Origin: an uncultured Lachnobacterium sp.
GTDB taxonomy: Bacteria > Bacillota > Clostridia > Lachnospirales > Lachnospiraceae
Direction of reading: 5' to 3'
Length of the DNA: 19,361 nt
NCBI GenBank assembly: GCA_900548765.1
Contig: URLU01000018.1
Coordinates: 1-19,361, forward strand
Made by a program: the position numbers and the translations under genes. Under the pieces are notes generated by a model. That model did no database searches. It saw only the letters and a list, made by a program, of their open reading frames with translations, and was not told the DNA's origin. Below, piece after piece: positions 7,563-15,194 of this stretch; positions within the stretch are counted from its first letter, which is position 1, and every line of letters starts with the position of its first letter.

Positions 7563-8358
7563 TTTTTCTCCTTCTTTGTCTGTTACACTCATACATCAAA
7601 AGTGTGGCTGAAATCGCTGCATTTAGGGATTCAACCCTACCCTCCATAGGAATTTTGATGTAGGTGTCCGCCATATCTGCGATTTGGTCTGAGAGACCAT
7701 TTCCCTCGTTTCCAATCAAAAAACCACAGGCTCTTGTATACTCAGGCTCATCATATGACAACGTTCCCTTCAGATGGGCTGCATATAATTTTACGCCTTT
7801 TTCTTTTAATAAATTAATTGTCCCTTCCAAATCATCTGATATGTAGTATGGCATCCTGTAGAGGCTTCCCATGGTGGAGCGCACAGTCTTTGGATTATAC
7901 AAGTCAACCGTCTGGCTGTTCATAATCACTCCGGTTATACCTGCTCCCTCACCGGTTCTCAGCATGGTGCCCAGATTGCCGGGATCCTGAATGCTCTCCA
8001 AAATAAGCAGATGTGTCCTGTCTCCATCCAAAAGGTCACCCAGCTCATAATGAGGCATCTCTATCACAGCCATGATTCCCTGTGGAGTCTGGGTATCGGA
8101 AATCTGCTTAAAAACAGAATCTCCCACAATCTCCATTTTATCCATCCTGCCCTCCATATATGCATCCATTTCCTGCTTATTCTGACTATTTTCATAATAA
8201 GATTCTGACACATATACGTTTCTGATGCGGTTCTTTGGAGCTTCGTAAAACATACGTGGTCCCTCGACCACGAAAACTCCCTGATTGCGGCGCTCTCTGG
8301 ATTTTTTAATTAATGCTGACAGATTTTTTATCTGCTTGCTGCTTGTGCTTGTAATCAT
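7546..8358 (-). CDS. TrmH/SpoU-family RNA 2'-O-methyltransferase
   Basis: A 270-aa SPOUT methyltransferase with an N-terminal substrate-binding domain (about 1-105) and a C-terminal knotted catalytic domain. The three SpoU motifs are visible: motif 1 DPGNLGTMLRTGEGAG (125-140, Asn128 and Arg134), motif 2 LIGNEGNGLS (214-223) and motif 3 IPMEGRVESLNAAISATLL (236-254). These bind S-adenosylmethionine and place the catalytic Arg and Asn for methylation of a ribose 2'-hydroxyl in rRNA or tRNA. The exact target cannot be read from the sequence. The start has GAGG six nt upstream. It heads a four-gene cluster and begins only 20 nt after the pfkA terminator hairpin. Confidence 0.92.
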   Translation of the reverse strand: MITSTSSKQIKNLSALIKKSRERRNQGVFVVEGPRMFYEAPKNRIRNVYVSESYYENSQNKQEMDAYMEGRMDKMEIVGDSVFKQISDTQTPQGIMAVIEMPHYELGDLLDGDRTHLLILESIQDPGNLGTMLRTGEGAGITGVIMNSQTVDLYNPKTVRSTMGSLYRMPYYISDDLEGTINLLKEKGVKLYAAHLKGTLSYDEPEYTRACGFLIGNEGNGLSDQIADMADTYIKIPMEGRVESLNAAISATLLMYECNRQRRRKNENLV

Positions 8359-8378
8359 GGCTTACCTCATTTTTAAAA

Positions 8379-8406
8379 GACGCCCCGAAATCAATCCCGG
8401 AGCGTC
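8379..8406 (-). terminator. Hairpin after pfkA
   Basis: The arms at 8379-8387 and 8398-8406 pair over nine positions with one mismatch, and TCTTTT follows on the minus strand. It lies downstream of the pfkA stop and immediately before the methyltransferase start, so it may be a leaky terminator that still lets some transcripts into the next cluster. I see no clear promoter between it and the next gene. Confidence 0.6.
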
Positions 8407-8434
8407 AAAAATTCTATTATTAAAATACAAACAA

Positions 8435-9406
8435 CTATACAAGACTCTTAGAAATCTCATACATATACTCGTCAACACCCTTGTGCATTGCAAGTGCCTC
8501 ATCTATATCAAAATCAACGAAGTCACCATTCTTGTGAGCAACTACTCTGTTTGATTTTCCTTCGCAGAGAAGGTCTACAGCCATAGCTCCCATGATTGTA
8601 GCATATACACGGTCTTTACATGTAGGGCTTCCACCACGCTGCATATGTCCTAAGATTGTAGCACGGGTCTCAATACCTGTTGCCTCCTCAATTCTCTTAG
8701 CCATGCTCTGTGAATGTCCAACACCTTCAGCGTTGATGATTATGTAATGCTGCTTGCCCATCTCACGTGCATGTGCAATCTGCTCGATAAGACGCTCCTC
8801 ATCATAATCATATTTTTCTGGAAGAAGAACCTCCTCAGCTCCATTCGCAAGACCACACCATAAAGCGATATGTCCGGCTCCACGTCCCATAACCTCGATG
8901 ATTGAGCATCTCTCATGAGATGTTGATGTATCTCTTACCTTGTCAATAGCTTCCATAGCTGTGTTACATGCTGTATCAAATCCGATTGTATAATCTGTAC
9001 AGGCAATGTCAAGGTCGATTGTTCCTGGAAGACCAATTGTATTAATTCCAAGTGCTGCAAGCTTCTGGGCTCCCTGGAAAGAACCATCTCCACCGATAAC
9101 TACGATAGCGTCAATTCCGTGCTTTTTACAAATCTCAGCACCCTTCTTCTGTCCCTCTGGTGTAACAAACTCCATACAACGAGCTGTCTGTAAAATTGTA
9201 CCACCACGAGAAATTGTATCAGACACACTCTTTGCATCCATGTCGATTATCTCTTCATTGAGAAGTCCTGCATATCCTCTCTTGATTCCCTTGACAGTTT
9301 TTCCCTTTGAAAGTGCCTGACGTACAACTGCACGAATAGCAGCATTCATTCCAGGAGCATCTCCACCACTTGTAAGAACAGCAATTGTGTTAATCTCTTT
9401 TGCCAT
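8435..9406 (-). CDS. pfkA: ATP-dependent 6-phosphofructokinase
   Basis: A 323-aa single-domain phosphofructokinase, the normal bacterial size, which phosphorylates fructose 6-phosphate in glycolysis. Visible features are the N-terminal LTSGGDAPGMNAAIR (11-25), the nucleotide-site GGDGS (105-109; Gly rather than Asp after GGD points to ATP, not pyrophosphate, as donor), PGTIDLDI (127-134) with the catalytic Asp131 and metal Asp133, MGRGAGHIALW (173-183) and GHMQRGG (253-259). The residue between the two Asp is Leu where most enzymes have Asn. I start at the ATG at 9406, which has GGAGG eight nt upstream; that GGAGG overlaps an upstream in-frame ATG at 9421, so the longer form is unlikely. It follows dnaE by 71 nt, probably in one operon, and ends at a hairpin. 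Confidence 0.96.
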   Translation of the reverse strand: MAKEINTIAVLTSGGDAPGMNAAIRAVVRQALSKGKTVKGIKRGYAGLLNEEIIDMDAKSVSDTISRGGTILQTARCMEFVTPEGQKKGAEICKKHGIDAIVVIGGDGSFQGAQKLAALGINTIGLPGTIDLDIACTDYTIGFDTACNTAMEAIDKVRDTSTSHERCSIIEVMGRGAGHIALWCGLANGAEEVLLPEKYDYDEERLIEQIAHAREMGKQHYIIINAEGVGHSQSMAKRIEEATGIETRATILGHMQRGGSPTCKDRVYATIMGAMAVDLLCEGKSNRVVAHKNGDFVDFDIDEALAMHKGVDEYMYEISKSLV

Positions 9407-9477
9407 TTGTCTTTCCTCCATATATGTGTAATGTTAAAAATTTATCATTTTCTTGACTCTGTCTTATTGTATATGTT

Positions 9478-12400
9478 TCAGCGCATTTTTTCAATGGTCT
9501 TTTCCCTAACTTTTACATTTTTTTCGCCTAATTTAGACTTAAATTCGTTAATTAAGCCGGCATCTGCGCAGACAGTCTCATTTCTTCCTAACTGCTTCAC
9601 TGCTTTTTCCTCAGCCAGATAAAGAAAAACCATATCATTTCCATCTGAAATGCGGATCATGTCATGCACCATCTGAGCCTTTGCCTCATAGTCTGCCTTG
9701 TTTGCAAATTGCAGCCACAGCTCCCTCTCTGTATCATCAAATGAAACTATCCGCTCACAGATTACCTTGCCATTCTGCTCTTCATCCACTGTGGCGCGTC
9801 CGACCACAAAGACCTTGGCATCGTCCTGTATATACCTCTGGTATTTCTCGTAATCCCTCGGGAAAACAAAGACTTCTACTGTACCTGTCAAATCCTCGAT
9901 TGTGATAAATGCCATAGCCTTATTATTTCTGGTAAACTTGATTGTCTTTGCAGAAATCATTCCACCCACAACCACATGAGCATTATCCTGCACCTTCACA
10001 GCCCCTGTTTCCTCATCCAAAGTAAAATCAATGGCACTGGCGGTAACATTTTTCTTCATCTTATCCATATACTCTTCAAGAGGATGTCCGCTTAAATATA
10101 TTCCCAGCACTTCCTTTTCAAAAGCCAGAGCAACCTCTTTGTCAAACTCTCCTACATCCGGGAATTTAATCTCATAGCTGCTCTTTTCATCCTCCGGCAC
10201 CAAATCAAACAGGCTCATCTGTCCTGACATGCCTGTCTTTTTTTCTCTCAGCACATTGTCAACTATTGAGGTGTAGACCATAGTCATCTGTTTTCTGGTG
10301 CCCTCTAAGCTGTCAAGGGCTCCCGCCTTTATCAGATTCTCTATGGCACGCTTGTTGACATCACGCTCTGCTGTTCTCTCGATGAAATCAGACAGAGTCT
10401 TATATGCTCCATTTTCCTCGCGCTCTGTGATAATCTTGTCAATTACAGGGCGTCCCAGAGATTTGATTGCATAAAGTCCATAGCGCACACTGCCCTTTTC
10501 AGCGGTAAACTCTCCCTGTCCCACATTGACATCCGGCGGCAGAACCTTAATCCCCATCTCCTTGCAGCTGTAGAGATACTCTGCTGCCTTTGCCGAATTG
10601 TCAATAACAGATGTCATCAGGGCTGCCATAAACTCTATTGGATAGTAATTTTTTAACCATGCAGTCTGAACACTTATTACAGCATATGCAGCGGCATGGG
10701 ATTTATTAAAAGCATACTTGGCAAAATCAACCATGGAATCATAGATGCTGTTTGCTGCGGCCTCCGAAATGCCATTTGCCACACAGCCCTTTATGCCACG
10801 CTCCTCATCACCATACACAAAGCTTTTGCGCTCTGCATCAATTACATACTGCTTTTTCTTGCTCATGGCTCGTCTGATGTTATCAGCCTGTCCCATGGTA
10901 TAGCCTGCAAGCTTCTGCACAATCTGCATAACCTGCTCCTGATATACTATACAGCCATAGGTAGGCTCCAGAATGCTCTCAAGCTCCGGTGTCACATAGC
11001 TTATGGCTTCCCTGTTATTTTTTCCCTTTATATAATCAGGGATAAAATCCATTGGACCCGGTCTATATAGGGAAATACCAGCCACGATGTCCTCAAGGCT
11101 CTGTGGCTTAAGCTCCTTCATGAAGTTCTGCATGCCTGCCGACTCAAGCTGGAACACCCCCTCTGTCTTTCCTGTTCCAATGAAATCGAGGGTTCCCTTG
11201 TCGTTAAAATCTATATGGTCTATGTCCACATCAATGCCCTTTGATGCCTTGATGTTTTTTACTGCATCCTTTAACACTGTAAGAGTCCTGAGTCCAAGGA
11301 AGTCCATCTTTAAAAGTCCCAGCTCTTCAAGCTGAACCATGTTATACTCCGCTGTCGGGCTGCCATCATTTGCACGTCCAAGAGGCACATAATCACTTGC
11401 CACTCCCGGATATATAACCACTCCGGCTGCATGTACAGATGTATGGTTCGGCAGACCCTCAAGCTTTTTAGCCATGTCTATCATTTCTTTGACATTAGGG
11501 TCTGATTCATAAACGCCCCTGAACTCCGGATTCATCTGAAGTGCCTTATCTATAGTGATATTAAGCTCCATTGGCACCATCTTTGCCAGCCGGTCAGTCT
11601 CAGCATATGGGAAATCCAGAGCTTTTCCAACAGCCTTGATTACACCTCTTGCCGCCATGGTTCCAAAGGTTACAATCTGTGTGACAGAATCTGCACCGTA
11701 TTTTCTCTGTACATACTCAATGGCACGATACCTCTCCGCATACTCAAAATCCACGTCAATATCAGGCATTGACACTCGCTCCGGATTAAGGAAACGCTCA
11801 AAGAGGAGGTTGTACTTAACCGGGTCGATATTGGTAATTCCTGTACAGTAGCACACACGGCTTCCAGCCGCAGAGCCTCGTCCCGGTCCTACCCAGCAGT
11901 CATGAGTCCTGCACCAGTTGATATAATCCCAGACAATAAGGATGTACTCCACAAAGCCCATCTTCTGGATTATTCCAAGCTCATACTGCATAGCCTCATA
12001 TATCCCATCAAGCTTCTCCCTGCGCTTTGAAAGCTCCTCATCAGACAGGGGCTTGCCCGCTATATCCGGGTCAGTGGAATACTCTGCTACATTTCTATAT
12101 TTTTCGTCAAAGCCCTTCTCGCAAAGGTCATTTAAAAAGTCCCAGGCACTGTCGAAGCCCTCCGGCACATCATATTTGGGAATCTTGTAATTTCCAAACT
12201 CCAGTGTGACCTGACACCTGTCCGCAATCTTCTGGGTGTTCTCAACCGCCTGCAGGGCATATGGGAAAAGGGCACGCATCTCTTCCTCGCTCTTTACGTA
12301 GAACTGCCCGCCCTCATAGCGCATTCTGTCCTCATCCGTCACCTTCTTGCCAGTCTGGATGCAGAGAAGCACATCATGTGCCTCCACATCAGTGTCATAG

Positions 12401-13029
12401 GTGTAGTGCACGTCATTGGTACAAACCAGAGGAATTCCCAGCTCATCGCTCATCCTGAGAAGCTGCTGGTTTACAAGCTTCTGGTCTGAAATACCATGAT
12501 CCTGCAGTTCGAGGAAAAAATTATCCTTTCCAAAGCAGTCCTGATATTTTTTTGCAATGCCCTTGGCTTCCTCATAGAAGCCTCTGACTATAAATCTTGG
12601 GATTTCTCCTGCCAGACAGGCAGACAGGCAGATAAGCCCCTCATGGTATTTTTCCAATGTTTCAAAGTCCACACGGGGTCTGTAATAATATCCCTCTGTA
12701 AATCCGATTGACACAATCTTCATGAGATTGGCATAACCCTTGTTGTTTTCTGCAAGCAAAATCAGGTGGTAATATCTGTCATCGCCATGGCTTAGCTCTC
12801 TGTCAAATCTGGAATTGGGTGCCACATAGACCTCGCAGCCTATGATGGGATTTATGTTGTTCGCCTTTGCCTCCTTGTAGAACTCCACTACTCCGTACAT
12901 GTTTCCATGGTCTGTGATTGCTGCGCTGTTCATGCCAAGCTCTTTTACTCTGGCAACATAATTCTTTATTTTGTTGGAACCGTCCAGCAGGCTGTATTCG
13001 GTGTGGGTGTGCAGGTGGCAGAATGACAT
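9478..13029 (-). CDS. dnaE: DNA polymerase III alpha subunit, DnaE type
   Basis: A full-length 1183-aa replicative C-family polymerase. The N-terminal PHP domain has HLHTH (5-9) and TDHG (39-42), and all nine expected metal ligands appear at canonical spacing (His7, His9, Asp16, His41, Glu66, His88, Cys138, Asp206, His208). The catalytic core has GPGRGSAAGS (381-390), MPDIDVDF (421-428) with Asp425 and Asp427, and a third Asp near 576 in KMDFLGL. QMSLF (937-941) fits a beta-clamp binding motif, and an OB-fold region covers about 1015-1095. It lacks the inserted exonuclease domain of PolC. AAAGGAG lies seven nt before the ATG. The leader upstream holds an inverted repeat and two promoter-like units; pfkA follows downstream. 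Confidence 0.97.
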   Translation of the reverse strand: MSFCHLHTHTEYSLLDGSNKIKNYVARVKELGMNSAAITDHGNMYGVVEFYKEAKANNINPIIGCEVYVAPNSRFDRELSHGDDRYYHLILLAENNKGYANLMKIVSIGFTEGYYYRPRVDFETLEKYHEGLICLSACLAGEIPRFIVRGFYEEAKGIAKKYQDCFGKDNFFLELQDHGISDQKLVNQQLLRMSDELGIPLVCTNDVHYTYDTDVEAHDVLLCIQTGKKVTDEDRMRYEGGQFYVKSEEEMRALFPYALQAVENTQKIADRCQVTLEFGNYKIPKYDVPEGFDSAWDFLNDLCEKGFDEKYRNVAEYSTDPDIAGKPLSDEELSKRREKLDGIYEAMQYELGIIQKMGFVEYILIVWDYINWCRTHDCWVGPGRGSAAGSRVCYCTGITNIDPVKYNLLFERFLNPERVSMPDIDVDFEYAERYRAIEYVQRKYGADSVTQIVTFGTMAARGVIKAVGKALDFPYAETDRLAKMVPMELNITIDKALQMNPEFRGVYESDPNVKEMIDMAKKLEGLPNHTSVHAAGVVIYPGVASDYVPLGRANDGSPTAEYNMVQLEELGLLKMDFLGLRTLTVLKDAVKNIKASKGIDVDIDHIDFNDKGTLDFIGTGKTEGVFQLESAGMQNFMKELKPQSLEDIVAGISLYRPGPMDFIPDYIKGKNNREAISYVTPELESILEPTYGCIVYQEQVMQIVQKLAGYTMGQADNIRRAMSKKKQYVIDAERKSFVYGDEERGIKGCVANGISEAAANSIYDSMVDFAKYAFNKSHAAAYAVISVQTAWLKNYYPIEFMAALMTSVIDNSAKAAEYLYSCKEMGIKVLPPDVNVGQGEFTAEKGSVRYGLYAIKSLGRPVIDKIITEREENGAYKTLSDFIERTAERDVNKRAIENLIKAGALDSLEGTRKQMTMVYTSIVDNVLREKKTGMSGQMSLFDLVPEDEKSSYEIKFPDVGEFDKEVALAFEKEVLGIYLSGHPLEEYMDKMKKNVTASAIDFTLDEETGAVKVQDNAHVVVGGMISAKTIKFTRNNKAMAFITIEDLTGTVEVFVFPRDYEKYQRYIQDDAKVFVVGRATVDEEQNGKVICERIVSFDDTERELWLQFANKADYEAKAQMVHDMIRISDGNDMVFLYLAEEKAVKQLGRNETVCADAGLINEFKSKLGEKNVKVREKTIEKMR

Positions 13030-13070
13030 TTGGGGACTCCTTTTTGCTTATAAATTTAAAAGTGTGAACT

Positions 13071-13114
13071 CAAAAGGTGCTTGGGGGGGTGAAAGGGATA
13101 TGATGCACCTTTTG
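13071..13114. repeat. 10-bp inverted repeat with G-rich loop in the dnaE leader
   Basis: CAAAAGGTGC (13071-13080) is exactly complementary to 13105-13114, with two more pairs after one mismatch. The 24-nt loop carries seven consecutive G (13083-13089) and GGG nearby on the plus strand. It lies about 40-85 nt before the dnaE start, so it would be a stem-loop with a C-run in the leader transcript. No U-run follows, so it is not an ordinary terminator. Confidence 0.5.
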
Positions 13115-13161
13115 TGTCCTGGTGTTTCAATAATTTTACATATGAGTTAGTTTAATCTAAC

Positions 13162-13233
13162 ATTGTACAAAAAATTATTTTGGATTCACAAATAATTAAT
13201 ATGTATTTTAACACAAAATATAGGGATTCACAA
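13162..13233 (-). promoter_or_regulatory. Two tandem promoter-like units upstream of dnaE
   Basis: On the minus strand, TTGTGA (13228-13233) lies 17 bp before TAAAAT (13205-13210), and a second TTGTGA (13186-13191) lies 18 bp before TACAAT (13162-13167). Both -35 boxes sit in an identical 12-bp repeat, ATTTGTGAATCC, at 13224-13235 and 13182-13193, 42 bp apart (four helical turns). They could be tandem promoters or repeated binding sites for one regulator. Confidence 0.4.
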
Positions 13234-13292
13234 ATCTTGAGCATAGAAATAATTTCATCCATTAGCAACATTCGCCCCAAGGCACACCAACC

Positions 13293-13316
13293 GAACCTGC
13301 CACCGGCAGCTTTTCT
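13293..13316 (+). repeat. 24-bp direct repeat, copy 1, with small hairpin
   Basis: Begins GAACCTGCC and ends GGCAGCTTTTCT; identical over 24 bp to 14255-14278, in the same orientation, with weaker similarity for about 20 bp beyond. It contains the compact hairpin CTGCC-ACC-GGCAG followed by CTTTTCT. The two copies flank the nucleotidyltransferase/HEPN gene pair. Confidence 0.8.
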
Positions 13317-13331
13317 GGATGCATTGTAACA

Positions 13332-13366
13332 CAAAAAGGATAGCCCATTTCAAACGCGCTATCCTT
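13332..13366 (-). terminator. Terminator of the nucleotidyltransferase/HEPN operon
   Basis: On the minus strand, AAGGATAGC (13358-13366) pairs with 13336-13344 around a 13-nt loop, with TTTTTGTG following. It lies about 60 nt after the stop of the HEPN gene and is a convincing intrinsic terminator. Confidence 0.85.
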
Positions 13367-13426
13367 AATTAATCATTTTCTTTATAAAATTCTAGTAATG
13401 TACGCCTAGGCAGCCAAATTAAAACC

Positions 13427-13858
13427 TCAAGAAAAACTATCCAGCTTCTGTGAATCTCCTGTATAATATTTTTCTGCTGCAGCTTTGAATTTGCAAAATG
13501 CATCATAGTAATCACCTATAATTTGATTAAAAGACGCTTCTGCCAAACTTCCATCGTAATCATGTGCAAGCTGATTTCTTGTTTTTAACATTTGCAGCCA
13601 AATATCATCATATATCAATCCATTAGCAAATGCGGCTTGCAAATTTTCTCTCGGTGACCCAAGAGCAAAATCTAAAACTCCCAATTGTTTTACCAAAATG
13701 TCTTTCATAACCTTCCACGACAAATCAAATGTAAGATTATAATTTTGAACCGTTCCCTCTAAAACAAAATCTGCATTTGGATTCGCCACTGTACTTTTTT
13801 TCAGATTATTTAGACTTTTACAAAAGGAATAATAACGATTAATAAATTTGTTTCCCAT
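13427..13858 (-). CDS. HEPN-like nucleotidyltransferase-partner protein (HI0074 type), probable toxin half
   Basis: A 143-aa mainly helical protein of the 'nucleotidyltransferase substrate-binding' family. The signature MLKTRNQLAHDYDG (90-103) contains Arg94, His99 and Tyr101, that is the RX4HXY motif of HEPN RNases. In the characterised MntA-HepT pair the partner nucleotidyltransferase adds AMP to the Tyr of this motif and silences the RNase. A toxin-antitoxin role here is inferred from the motif and the pairing. The ATG lies inside the end of the nucleotidyltransferase gene (20-nt overlap), showing translational coupling. A terminator follows. HI0074-type proteins can also lack toxicity, so activity is uncertain. 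Confidence 0.88.
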   Translation of the reverse strand: MGNKFINRYYSFCKSLNNLKKSTVANPNADFVLEGTVQNYNLTFDLSWKVMKDILVKQLGVLDFALGSPRENLQAAFANGLIYDDIWLQMLKTRNQLAHDYDGSLAEASFNQIIGDYYDAFCKFKAAAEKYYTGDSQKLDSFS

Positions 13859-14111
13859 ACTTCTTTATATCCTCCAGCAAATATTCATTATGTATAGAAT
13901 TATAATCAAAAATGTCTATCTTTCTCAATGTTTCAATTTTTTCAAGTTTCAGTTCCAATTCGTTCAAATTTTCACAATCATATACAACAAAATCTATATC
14001 ACTCGTAGGTGTTGCCGTACCAGTAGCGAAAGAGCCAATCAAAACTAATTTTGTTACTCCACATTGCTTACAGATATCTGTCACTTTTGCAATCACATCA
14101 TCTATCGACAT
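13839..14111 (-). CDS. Minimal nucleotidyltransferase (MNT), probable antitoxin half
   Basis: A 90-aa polymerase-beta-fold nucleotidyltransferase. The glycine-serine motif is LIGSFATGTATPTSDIDFVV (24-43), giving Gly26-Ser27 and metal-binding Asp38 and Asp40; the third Asp is Asp66 in RKIDIFDY. All three catalytic acids are present, so it should transfer a nucleotide, most likely AMP, to its HEPN partner. The start is ambiguous: I use the ATG at 14111, but a TTG at 14117 is nearer to the GAGGAGA ribosome site, and a GTG at 14135 lies before it. The gene overlaps the HEPN gene by 20 nt. Such pairs often defend mobile or variable regions; flanking repeats here fit that. Confidence 0.88.
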   Translation of the reverse strand: MSIDDVIAKVTDICKQCGVTKLVLIGSFATGTATPTSDIDFVVYDCENLNELELKLEKIETLRKIDIFDYNSIHNEYLLEDIKKYGKQIY

Positions 14112-14156
14112 TATCAATGGTAATCTTCTCCTCACATCTACTATCTTGTAGTAATT

Positions 14157-14184
14157 ATTATACTGTAATGCAATTAGATGTCAA
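14157..14184 (-). promoter_or_regulatory. Consensus promoter of the nucleotidyltransferase/HEPN pair
   Basis: A perfect TTGACA (14179-14184) and perfect TATAAT (14157-14162) on the minus strand, 16 bp apart, about 45 nt before the start codon. This is the best sigma-A promoter in the window and should be strong unless repressed. The stretch just downstream contains a weak CTAC/GTAG dyad. Confidence 0.8.
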
Positions 14185-14199
14185 TTTTCCAATATTATG

Positions 14200-14226
14200 C
14201 CCCTTGCAAATCCCCTTCACAAGGGG
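14200..14226. repeat. 7-bp inverted repeat before the patatin gene
   Basis: CCCCTTG (14200-14206) and CAAGGGG (14220-14226) pair around a 13-nt loop that itself contains another CCCCTT. It lies between the divergent toxin-antitoxin-like pair and the lipase gene. It is GC-rich against an AT-rich background and has no U-run. Confidence 0.45.
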
Positions 14227-14254
14227 TAACATATCTAAGACAAAAACATACAGA

Positions 14255-14278
14255 GAACCTGCCACCGGCAGCTTTTCT
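14255..14278 (+). repeat. 24-bp direct repeat, copy 2, with small hairpin
   Basis: Identical to 13293-13316. It sits about 50 nt before the patatin start, probably in or just upstream of its leader. The hairpin CTGCC-ACC-GGCAG followed by CTTTTCT could act as a weak terminator or attenuator on the plus strand. Confidence 0.8.
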
Positions 14279-14330
14279 TGCATACTTTAGCATAAAATCA
14301 CATTACATAATATATTATGGAGGTAAAGCA

Positions 14331-15191
14331 ATGGCAAAAATTGGTCTGGTAGTAGAGGGTGGCGGCATGAAATGTGCCTATGGTGCCGGTATTCTTGACC
14401 GCTTCCTTGATGATAATATTGAATTTAACTATATAATCGGTGTTTCGGCCGGCTCTGCAAACGCAGCGAGCTTTCTTGCTAAGCAGCGTGGCAGGAATAA
14501 GCGATTTTATACTGAATATCTGGATGACCCTGAATATCTGGGCATGAAGAATTATATAGAAAATGGTCAGTTGTTTGGTCTCCAGTACATCTATGGCACC
14601 CTGTCAAACGCTGACGGCAGAGACCCTTTAGATTATGATGCGATAATGGCAAACCCTGCTGAGTTTGAAGTAGTTGCTACAGATGCCTGGACCGGCAGGC
14701 CTGTCTATTTTGGCAAGGATCAGCTGGCGCAGGACGATTATTCCATAATCATGGCTTCCAGTGCCCTTCCTGTCATGTGTAAGCCTGTCCGCATTGATAA
14801 CCGCTTCTATTTTGATGGTGGCGTATCTGATGCCATTCCAGTGAAAAGAGCTTTTGAAAAGGGCTGCGACAAGGTGGTTGTAATCACCAGCAAGCCTTAT
14901 GATTTTATCAAAAATCCTGAGGGTGCCCGTCTTGTATACAAGAATAAATTAAAGGCCAAATATCCAAATATGGTGAAGGCTCTGGACAACAGGCATTTGA
15001 TGTACAGACGCTGTTCTGCGCTTATGCATGAGTGCGAAAAAGAAGGCACTGCTTTTATATTCGCCCCTAGCAATCCTCCTAAGATGAGCACTTATGCCAA
15101 GAATAAAGAGATTGAGGAGCAGCTTTATGATCTGGGGCTTGCTGATTATGACAATCTCAAAGATAAATTAACCGAGTTTTTAGATAAATAA
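14331..15191 (+). CDS. Patatin-like phospholipase family protein
   Basis: A 286-aa soluble patatin-fold hydrolase. The oxyanion-hole loop is VVEGGGMKCAYGAG (7-20), the nucleophile elbow is GVSAGS (37-42) with Ser39, and the second dyad member is Asp162 in FDGGVSDAIP. Patatins use this Ser-Asp dyad to release fatty acids from lipids; bacterial cytoplasmic members like this one have no known specific substrate. I start at the ATG at 14331 because GGAGG lies eight nt upstream; an ORF extension to 14178 has no ribosome site and crosses the repeat element. It is transcribed alone, divergent from the nucleotidyltransferase/HEPN pair, and ends before a clear hairpin. Confidence 0.94.
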   Translation: MAKIGLVVEGGGMKCAYGAGILDRFLDDNIEFNYIIGVSAGSANAASFLAKQRGRNKRFYTEYLDDPEYLGMKNYIENGQLFGLQYIYGTLSNADGRDPLDYDAIMANPAEFEVVATDAWTGRPVYFGKDQLAQDDYSIIMASSALPVMCKPVRIDNRFYFDGGVSDAIPVKRAFEKGCDKVVVITSKPYDFIKNPEGARLVYKNKLKAKYPNMVKALDNRHLMYRRCSALMHECEKEGTAFIFAPSNPPKMSTYAKNKEIEEQLYDLGLADYDNLKDKLTEFLDK

Positions 15192-15194
15192 ATT

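Noticed and set aside
10696..11070. 124-aa plus-strand ORF
   Set aside because: Antisense to the conserved DnaE core; composition explained by the opposite strand.
13152..13334. 60-aa minus-strand ORF upstream of dnaE
   Set aside because: No ribosome site, crosses the repeat element and the promoter-like units; no recognisable domain.
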